Positions 1 through 4,502 of a stretch of DNA of 9,507 nt are shown one piece after another. Source of the DNA: an uncultured Sphingomonas sp. (GTDB lineage: Bacteria; Pseudomonadota; Alphaproteobacteria; Sphingomonadales; Sphingomonadaceae); assembly GCA_902806295.1 (NCBI GenBank), contig CADCWB010000008.1, positions 1 to 9,507 on the forward strand. Direction: 5' to 3'. The first letter of the stretch is position 1, and the number at the start of each line of letters is the position of its first letter. The position numbers were made by a program, and so were the translations under genes. The notes below the pieces were generated by a model. The model searched no databases and was not told the origin of the DNA. It worked only from the letters and a program-made list of their open reading frames with translations.

Positions 1-74
1 GCAGCGGCGGCAATCAGTCGCGCCCGGCGCCCGCCGCGTTCGACAGCGACCTGGACGACGACGTCCCGTTTTGA
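1..74 (+). CDS. ssb: Single-stranded DNA-binding protein, C-terminal end only
   Basis: Only the last 23 codons are present; the gene begins outside the window. The frame ending in TGA at 72-74 reads a low-complexity Gly/Asn/Gln/Pro/Ala linker and then the acidic tail SDLDDDVPF. An acidic tip ending in DDD(I/V)PF after a disordered linker is the hallmark of bacterial SSB, where it docks onto replication and repair proteins such as Pol III chi, RecO, ExoI and PriA. The OB fold that binds single-stranded DNA is not visible, so the call rests on the tail alone. The gene is convergent with the DUF177 gene, and a palindromic repeat pair fills the gap between them. Confidence 0.85.
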   Translation, partial: SGGNQSRPAPAAFDSDLDDDVPF

Positions 75-76
75 TT

Positions 77-155
77 CGTCATCCCGGCGCAGGCCGGGAT
101 CACAGTCCGTCAGGATGCGAGGGCGACAGAGGTCCCGGCCTCCGCCGGGATGACG
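77..155. repeat. REP-like palindrome pair (BIME-like) between convergent genes
   Basis: Two 25-base arms, 77-101 and 131-155, are inverted copies of each other with 23 of 25 positions matching. Each arm is also a palindrome: 81-100 is ATCCCGGC-GCAG-GCCGGGAT, an 8-bp perfect stem with a 4-base loop, and 132-151 is GTCCCGGC-CTCC-GCCGGGAT, matching at 7 of 8. A 29-base spacer separates the arms. This two-hairpin arrangement is typical of bacterial REP/BIME elements, and TCATCCCGG-type repeats are common between genes in Alphaproteobacteria. It lies exactly between the stop of ssb (74) and the stop of the DUF177 gene (156), so it could also end transcription from both sides, although there is no T-tract. 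Confidence 0.75.
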
Positions 156-668
156 CTAATCCATCTTTCCCTTCAGCGCCGCCAGCGCCGCGAACGGACC
201 TGCCTGCTCCTCGCTGAGCACCCCCGCCTCCCGCAATGCCTCGTCGGCGGCAGGGCTGCGGGGGTAGGGATCGAGCGCTAGCGCCAGCGTATCGGCCAGC
301 GCGGTGCCCAGATCGACGCTCTGGCCATCGTGAAAAACGACGTCGCAGTCCTGTTCGCTCAGCTCAATCTCTGAATCGGGATCGGCCGCGGGCTCGGGCA
401 CGAACAACAGCTTGAATGCTTCATCAACGCTGGCCGGCACGGGGTCGCCGGTCGCAATGCAGCTCTGCTCCAGCTGCGCCTTGATCCGTCCATCGGCAAC
501 GACCCGCTCGCCCTCTCGCAACAGCACGACATGAGCATCGAAGCGGGCCAGGGTCGGCAGCCGCAGCCGGGCAGCGATCGCGGCTCGCTCGCCCTCGTCC
601 GCCGACAGGTCGATCCGCTCGCCATCGCGAATTTGCTGCAGGTTCAGCCGGTGGGCGAACTCGCTCAC
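156..668 (-). CDS. DUF177 / YceD family protein
   Basis: The 170-residue product fits the DUF177 (YceD) family in length and layout: an N-terminal part typical of the family, a QSCIATGDPVP segment at residues 68-78 that corresponds to the family's conserved Cys-containing stretch before a Pro, an acidic middle (residues 92-110), and the family's DLGTALADTLALALDPYPRSP block at about 119-139. The usual second cysteine of the CxxC-like form is not at the expected place, which is common in alphaproteobacterial members. Biochemical function is unsettled; plant chloroplast relatives are linked to 23S rRNA maturation, and in many bacteria the gene sits before rpmF/plsX. The start is GTG (666-668), overlapping the chaperone gene's stop in GTGA, so translation is probably coupled. 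No strong Shine-Dalgarno is seen in front of it. Confidence 0.85.
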   Translation of the reverse strand: MSEFAHRLNLQQIRDGERIDLSADEGERAAIAARLRLPTLARFDAHVVLLREGERVVADGRIKAQLEQSCIATGDPVPASVDEAFKLLFVPEPAADPDSEIELSEQDCDVVFHDGQSVDLGTALADTLALALDPYPRSPAADEALREAGVLSEEQAGPFAALAALKGKMD

Positions 669-1177
669 GGCAGCGTTCCGTTGATCAGCGCCTCGTCGCC
701 GCGCGCCTCCAGCGCCGACCAGAATAGTCGCAGCTGCCGTTCAACGTAGTCCCGCGCTTCGGCGGGCACCTCGGCTTCGCGATAGACGCTGCGGCCGGTG
801 ACCGCTTCCCAGCTCTCGGTTCCTTCGACAGCGCGGCGCCACGCGCCCACGCGGCCGCCCAGCGCGCCGACCAGGCTGCCGACTTTCTTGCCCATCGCCG
901 GGTCGCCTGTGCCGAGCTGGCGCAGTTCCGCGTCCATGTCGCCAACAAAGCATTCGGCCAGACTTACGCTGGCGAAGCGCGCCTGTTCGCCGCCGTTCTC
1001 GAGCCGCACATCGACCAGTGCGATCAAGGTCGCCAACATAGCGAAGCGACCTTCCAGCGTGTCGGGCACCGATCCGTCCAGATACCAGTGCGGCTGGCGA
1101 GCACGCGCGACGATCTGTTCGTAGAGCGGCTGCGCCACTCGCTCCTCGCGCCTGAACAACCGCATCAGCGATGCCAT
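665..1177 (-). CDS. Ubiquinol-cytochrome c chaperone family protein (CBP3/UQCC1-like)
   Basis: The product resembles bacterial homologues of mitochondrial CBP3/UQCC1, which help assemble cytochrome b of respiratory complex III. Family features visible are PHWYLDGSVPDTLEGRFAML near residues 29-48 (the conserved WY...VPDT..GRF..L core), followed by LVDVRL, then FVGDMDAELRQLGTGDPAMGKKV and a GGRVGAW segment, in the family order. There is no signal peptide, as expected for a cytoplasmic assembly factor. The start is chosen from the ribosome site: on the minus strand GGAGG (1184-1188) touches the ATG at 1183 directly but lies 6 bases from the ATG at 1177, a normal spacing. The protein is then 170 residues instead of 172. 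It leads a two-gene unit with the DUF177 gene and is divergent from bamE. Confidence 0.85.
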   Translation of the reverse strand: MASLMRLFRREERVAQPLYEQIVARARQPHWYLDGSVPDTLEGRFAMLATLIALVDVRLENGGEQARFASVSLAECFVGDMDAELRQLGTGDPAMGKKVGSLVGALGGRVGAWRRAVEGTESWEAVTGRSVYREAEVPAEARDYVERQLRLFWSALEARGDEALINGTLP

Positions 1178-1183
1178 ACTCAT

Positions 1184-1310
1184 CCTCCGTTCAGGCCGGC
1201 CGCCTCATTGGGCGCCTCTCTTGCGCCAGGGGGCACGTCGCGGATATTGAGCCCCGGTCGATGCGGCGCAAGGGCGCAGACGCAAGGGCCCGGCAGGAGT
1301 ATCAAGGTTA
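1184..1310. promoter_or_regulatory. Divergent intergenic region between chaperone gene and bamE
   Basis: These 127 bases must hold the promoters for both directions, because the genes on either side point outward. I see no convincing -35/-10 pair on either strand. Two things stand out: a 9-base direct repeat CGCAAGGGC at 1267-1275 and 1281-1289 with a 14-base period, and ribosome sites at both ends (GGAGG read on the minus strand at 1184-1188; AGGAG at 1294-1298 and AAGG at 1304-1307 before the bamE ATG). The repeat could be a regulator site or chance. Confidence 0.4.
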
Positions 1311-1778
1311 ATGACCCCTCGTTTCCCCAAGGTCGCGGTTCTCGCCGCCACCGCCGCGCTGCTCGCCGGTTGCTCAGGCTACCGGGAAAAGCGCGGTTAT
1401 GTGATGGACCAGGAACTGGCGTCCGCCGTCCAGGTCGGCGTCGACAACAAGGAGTCGGTGACACGGACCCTTGGTCGCCCGACCTTCACCGGCCAGTTCG
1501 ATCCCAACGAGTGGTATTACGTGAGCCGCAACACAAACGCGATCGCCTTCCGGCTGCCGCGGGTGACGGATCAGACTGTGATGCGGGTGCGGTTCGACCA
1601 AGCCGGTAACGTCGCCTCGGTAGATCGCACCGGTAAGGAGCTCGTCGCGTCGATTGATCCTTACGGCAAGAGCACGCCAACGCTCGGCCGCAACAGGAGC
1701 TTCTTCGAGGAAATCTTCGGCAATATCGGCGTCGTCAACAGCGGCGGTTTGCCGGGCGCCTCCGCCCCACCGCGATAA
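1311..1778 (+). CDS. bamE: Outer membrane assembly factor BamE (SmpA/OmlA lipoprotein)
   Basis: A 155-residue lipoprotein. Residues 1-21 form a lipoprotein signal with positive N-terminus, hydrophobic core and lipobox LLAGC (Cys21 would be lipidated); Ser at +2 predicts sorting to the outer membrane. The mature part carries the SmpA/OmlA fold: a segment ending in VTRTLGRPTFTG (the conserved helix then LG.P motif), NEWYYVSRNTNAIAF (the beta strand with the family's WYY) and VMRVRFDQAGNVASVDR. BamE is an accessory subunit of the BAM complex, which inserts beta-barrel proteins such as the TonB-dependent receptor encoded later in this window. The tail after about residue 125 is Gly/Pro/Ala rich and probably disordered. 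Its position next to and divergent from the cytochrome c chaperone gene recurs in Alphaproteobacteria. AGGAG (1294-1298) and AAGG (1304-1307) precede the ATG. Confidence 0.9.
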   Translation: MTPRFPKVAVLAATAALLAGCSGYREKRGYVMDQELASAVQVGVDNKESVTRTLGRPTFTGQFDPNEWYYVSRNTNAIAFRLPRVTDQTVMRVRFDQAGNVASVDRTGKELVASIDPYGKSTPTLGRNRSFFEEIFGNIGVVNSGGLPGASAPPR

Positions 1779-1803
1779 GCCGCTACCCGGCGGCAGCCTT
1801 TTG
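1779..1803 (+). terminator. Weak candidate terminator after bamE
   Basis: Immediately after the bamE stop, GCCGC (1779-1783) can pair with GCGGC (1790-1794) across a 6-base loop, and a short TTTT (1799-1802) follows. The stem is only 5 bp and the T-run is short, so it would be a weak intrinsic terminator at best; kynA begins 17 bases further on. Confidence 0.3.
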
Positions 1804-1819
1804 CCTTAGGCCGGAGCGC

Positions 1820-2554
1820 ATGACGGCGCATCCGGACGGCATGACCTATGCCGACTATCTCCAGCTCGACACCTTGCTGTCGGCTCAAGCCCCTTTGTCG
1901 ACCTTGCATGACGAAATGCTGTTCATCGTCATCCACCAGACCAAGGAGCTGTGGCTGAAGCAGATGCTGCACGAGGTTGGGCTGGCGATGACCCTTGTTG
2001 GAGCCGACCGCTTCGCGGAAGCTTACAAGGCGCTGGCACGGGTCAGTCGGATCCAGTCGGTTATGACGCTCAGCTGGGATGTGCTCGCCACGCTTACTCC
2101 GGTCGATTACGGTCGTTTTCGCGACGTGCTGGGCACTTCGTCGGGCTTCCAGTCGGCGCAGTTCCGTGAACTGGAGTATCGCCTGGGCATCAAGGATCCG
2201 CGCTTTCTCGACTACCACGAGGGTGGCACCGCCGGTCACGCCCGCCTCAAGCGGGCGATGGACGAGCCCAGCCTGTGGGACATGGCCGATGCGGCGCGGC
2301 AGCGTGCCGGAGCGGACAGCTGGCTGAGCGTGTATCGCGACGCCGACCGCTGGTTCGAGCTGTATCAGCTGGCCGAGAAGCTGATCGACGTCGACGACGC
2401 GCTCGCCGGTTGGCGTCACAAGCATGTGCTGACGGTGGAGCGGATCATCGGCGGCAAGACTGGAACGGGCGGATCGGCCGGGGTGAAATACCTTGAATCC
2501 ACGCTGACTAAGCGCGCCTTTCCGGAGCTCTGGTCCCTGCGCACCCAGCTGTGA
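1820..2554 (+). CDS. kynA: Tryptophan 2,3-dioxygenase
   Basis: Haem enzyme that opens the indole ring of L-tryptophan with O2 to give N-formylkynurenine, the first step of the kynurenine route; cytoplasmic and tetrameric in studied members. All catalytic positions known from the Xanthomonas campestris enzyme line up: Phe35 and distal His39 in FIVIHQTKELW (F51/H55 there), the substrate carboxylate pair Tyr97 and Arg101 in DYGRFRDVLG (Y113/R117), the haem ligand His202 in WRHKHVLTVERIIG (H240), and Thr216 in KTGTGGSAG (T254), with the same 14-residue spacing between the last two. The family SGFQS block is at about residues 108-112. The length of 244 is a little short of some relatives, by the N-terminus. 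GGAG (1813-1816) lies only 3 bases before the ATG; the ATG at 1841 (MTYADYLQLD) is an alternative start. It overlaps the next frame in GTGA. Confidence 0.93.
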   Translation: MTAHPDGMTYADYLQLDTLLSAQAPLSTLHDEMLFIVIHQTKELWLKQMLHEVGLAMTLVGADRFAEAYKALARVSRIQSVMTLSWDVLATLTPVDYGRFRDVLGTSSGFQSAQFRELEYRLGIKDPRFLDYHEGGTAGHARLKRAMDEPSLWDMADAARQRAGADSWLSVYRDADRWFELYQLAEKLIDVDDALAGWRHKHVLTVERIIGGKTGTGGSAGVKYLESTLTKRAFPELWSLRTQL

Positions 2555-2607
2555 GCTTCAAGCGCCTGTTCTCCCGCTCGCTCGGTGCCGCGCCCTGACG
2601 GCTGCAC
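2551..2607 (+). other. In-frame 5' segment of the kynureninase-like gene, cut by TGA
   Basis: A GTG at 2551 overlaps the kynA stop in GTGA, the usual sign of translational coupling. Read from there, the frame gives VSFKRLFSRSLGAAP, then TGA (2596-2598), then RLH, and then enters the next CDS at its ATG (2608) without changing frame. The segment RLH-MAAHSHHLWPD reads like one continuous N-terminus, so these 19 codons look like the original start of the downstream enzyme, interrupted by one stop codon. TGA is one base away from GGA, CGA, TCA, TGG and other sense codons. It is followed by C, a context known to favour some readthrough. Confidence 0.6.
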
Positions 2608-3726
2608 ATGGCGGCGCACAGTCACCACCTCTGGCCCGACGCCAGTTTCGCCGGGCAGATCGAATGCTGGCAGGATGCCGCCCGGCTGGCGGATGCCAAA
2701 TGGGACCGGGTGATGGGCGAGGTCTGGCCAGAGGCGCAGCGGCACGTGGCCGAGGAGCTGGGCACCGGCCGGCCCGACGCGATCGTGTTCGCCGCGAACA
2801 CGCATGACTTTCTCATCCGCGTCGCTGCCGCTTGCCCGCGCCGACCCGGCCGGCCGCTGCGTATTCTGACCACCGACGGCGAGTTCCACAGCGCTAGGCG
2901 GCAGTTCGCCCGCTGGGTCGAAAGCGGCGAGATCGACCAGACGATCATCGCCGCCGAACCGTTCGACAGCCTGGCGGAGCGGTTCCTGCAAGCCGCACAG
3001 GCCGGTGAGCACGACCTGATCCTGGTCAGCCAGCTGTTGTTCGGCACGGGGCAGGTCTTCGCCGCCGTGGCCGAGCTCGCCGACCTGGCCGATCCTAACG
3101 GGCCGTGGGTCGTGATCGACGGCTATCATAGCTTCATGGCGCTGGAGACGCCCCTGCCAGCGCCTCTGGCGAAGCGCGTCTTCTTCCTTGCCGGCGGTTA
3201 CAAATACGCCATGGCGGGGGAGGGCATCGGGCTGATGCACTGTGCGCCGGGCTTTGGGCCAAGGCCGCCGATCACCGGCTGGTATGCGGAATTCGAGGAC
3301 TTGAGCTTGCCGCCGGAGCAGGTCGGTTATGCGCCGGATGCTATGCGTTTCATGGGCGCGACGTTCGATCCCTCGGCCCTGTATCGCTGGAACGCCATCC
3401 GCGGCATGCTGGCGGATGAAGGGCTGACCACGGCGGCGATCAACGCGCGAGTGGCGCAGCTGCAGTCCCAGCTGATCGCCGCCATCAAGACCAGCCCGTT
3501 GTCGGAGGCGGAACTGCTCAATCCGCTCACCGGCGGACCGCACGCGCGCTTCCTGGCCTTTCGCCACCCGCAAGCGGCTGCGTGGCAGCAGGCGCTCAAG
3601 GAGCGTAATTGCATCACGGATGTGCGCGGCAACGTGCTGCGGGTCGGGCTCGGCCTCTACCATGACGAGGCGGACGTAGCGGCGTTCGCCCGTTTGGCGG
3701 AGCAGTTGCCACTCAGCGCCGCCTGA
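2608..3726 (+). CDS. Kynureninase-like class V PLP-dependent enzyme, N-terminus interrupted
   Basis: Fold type I, aminotransferase class V protein. The PLP site is clear: Asp171 and His174 in VVIDGYHSF (Asp pairs with the pyridine nitrogen), the Schiff-base lysine Lys199 in GGYKYAMAGEG, and a C-terminal Arg345 in LRVGLGLYHDEADV placed like the substrate carboxylate arginine of kynureninases. The GYKY motif resembles kynureninase more than cysteine desulfurase. With kynA directly upstream, cleavage of kynurenine to anthranilate and alanine is the most likely reaction, but a related PLP lyase or aminotransferase cannot be excluded. The ATG at 2608 has no recognisable Shine-Dalgarno; the natural start seems to be the GTG at 2551, from which an in-frame TGA at 2596 separates it. 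Reinitiation at 2608 would give 372 residues, lacking about 19. The 3' end overlaps the convergent tetR gene by 14 bases. Confidence 0.72.
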   Translation: MAAHSHHLWPDASFAGQIECWQDAARLADAKWDRVMGEVWPEAQRHVAEELGTGRPDAIVFAANTHDFLIRVAAACPRRPGRPLRILTTDGEFHSARRQFARWVESGEIDQTIIAAEPFDSLAERFLQAAQAGEHDLILVSQLLFGTGQVFAAVAELADLADPNGPWVVIDGYHSFMALETPLPAPLAKRVFFLAGGYKYAMAGEGIGLMHCAPGFGPRPPITGWYAEFEDLSLPPEQVGYAPDAMRFMGATFDPSALYRWNAIRGMLADEGLTTAAINARVAQLQSQLIAAIKTSPLSEAELLNPLTGGPHARFLAFRHPQAAAWQQALKERNCITDVRGNVLRVGLGLYHDEADVAAFARLAEQLPLSAA

Positions 3727-4369
3727 GCCCGTCCCGCAACAGAGTATTGACGGCGCTAGCGACCTGTTCGGCGTCCTCGTCGCCCCACACCCCGAAGCGC
3801 AGGCCCAGGAACACGTTGGCTCCCATCAGAGCCCAAGCCTGAACTTCGCGCTCTAGCGGATCGGAAGCATCGCGGAAGTCCTCCGCACCCTTCGTCAGGC
3901 GACCGGCGATGCGATCGGCCGTGCTCTGATAATGCCGGCGGAAGCCTTCGGGATCGACGAACTCCGCTTCATCGATAATTCGATAGACCTGCTTGTTGCG
4001 GCGAACGAAGCGCAGGAACTCCGCCAAGGCGCGCCGCTCGCCGTCGAACGCGTCGGTGGCGCCGTCCAGCGCTGGTGCGACGGCCAGGCGCACTTTCTCC
4101 GACATGTCGGAGACCAGAGCGCGAAACACCGCCTCCTTGCTGTCGAAGTAGGTGTAGAAAGTACCCAGCGCGACCTTGGCGCGGCTAGTGATGCCGACGA
4201 TGGAGCTGTCGGCGAAACCCTTGTCACCGAACTCCTGCAGCGCCGCGTCGAGGATCTTGCGCAGCGTCCGTTCCCCGCGCGCGGTGCGCGGCGCCTTGCC
4301 GTCGCTCGCCCCGCTACGGGGGTGTTGAGCGACGACTCTCGCCGGTTCTTGTGTGCTGCTTTCGCTCAT
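3713..4369 (-). CDS. TetR/AcrR family transcriptional regulator
   Basis: A 218-residue repressor-type protein. After a disordered, charged N-terminal stretch of about 30 residues comes the TetR DNA-binding domain at about 33-82: ILDAALQEFGDKGFADSSIVGI, then the recognition helix region SRAKVALGTFYTYFDSKEAVF, whose G(T/V)(F/L)Y.YF.SKE is the family signature. The remainder is helical and would bind an unknown ligand and dimerise; it has many Arg/Glu and FRRHYQSTADRIAGRL typical of the C-terminal domain. I chose the ATG at 4369 (MSESSTQEP), preceded by GAGGGG on the minus strand; a longer frame exists only from a TTG at 4432, which lies inside the presumed operator. It is divergent from the TonB-dependent receptor, its likely target along with itself. 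Confidence 0.88.
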   Translation of the reverse strand: MSESSTQEPARVVAQHPRSGASDGKAPRTARGERTLRKILDAALQEFGDKGFADSSIVGITSRAKVALGTFYTYFDSKEAVFRALVSDMSEKVRLAVAPALDGATDAFDGERRALAEFLRFVRRNKQVYRIIDEAEFVDPEGFRRHYQSTADRIAGRLTKGAEDFRDASDPLEREVQAWALMGANVFLGLRFGVWGDEDAEQVASAVNTLLRDGLRRR

Positions 4370-4502
4370 CCGCCCCTCAAACCGCCGTCCCCATTCACTC
4401 CTGCTTGCAAAGCAAGTTGAAAGGCGGTTCAACTTTCAGTATCGAATCAGTCATGGAGGCGCAACCACCGGGTCCGGTCGGTTCGCATGAGGGGGAAATC
4501 TG
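4370..4502. promoter_or_regulatory. Divergent control region tetR / TonB-dependent receptor
   Basis: This 133-base gap drives tetR leftward and the receptor rightward. Its main element is the dyad at 4414-4435. A possible receptor -35 box TTGAAA (4418-4423) lies inside the dyad, with a poor -10 candidate TATCGA (4440-4445) 16 bases on; on the other strand TTGAAC (complement of 4427-4432) could serve tetR, without a clear -10. The receptor ribosome site GAGGGGG (4489-4495) is 7 bases before the ATG. An imperfect dyad (4459-4486) just before it could fold in the receptor leader. A smaller palindrome CTTGC-AAA-GCAAG lies at 4403-4415. Confidence 0.5.
4414..4435. promoter_or_regulatory. Candidate TetR operator, perfect 8+8 bp dyad
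   Basis: AAGTTGAA (4414-4421) and TTCAACTT (4428-4435) are perfect inverted repeats separated by AGGCGG. The 22-bp size and the position between a TetR gene and its divergent neighbour are what one expects of a TetR dimer site. It covers the best -35 candidates in both directions, so binding would be expected to block the receptor gene and autoregulate tetR. Assignment to this regulator is inferred from position. Confidence 0.65.

Noticed and set aside
1661..2425. Long minus-strand open frame (254 codons) opposite kynA
   Set aside because: It lies antisense to a gene with all catalytic residues identified, has no recognisable domain, and such frames are common in high-GC DNA.
2596..2598. Selenocysteine or programmed recoding at the TGA
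   Set aside because: I see no SECIS-like hairpin directly after it, the position is in a non-catalytic N-terminal segment, and kynureninase relatives have no known selenocysteine.
2416..3663. Minus-strand open frame of 415 codons opposite the kynureninase-like gene
   Set aside because: The plus strand encodes a clear PLP enzyme; the antisense product is Arg/Gln/Gly-rich with no motif, as expected from a mirror frame.
4370..4432. TetR start at the TTG at 4432
   Set aside because: It would place coding sequence over the operator dyad; the ATG at 4369 has a good Shine-Dalgarno and gives a normal TetR N-terminus.
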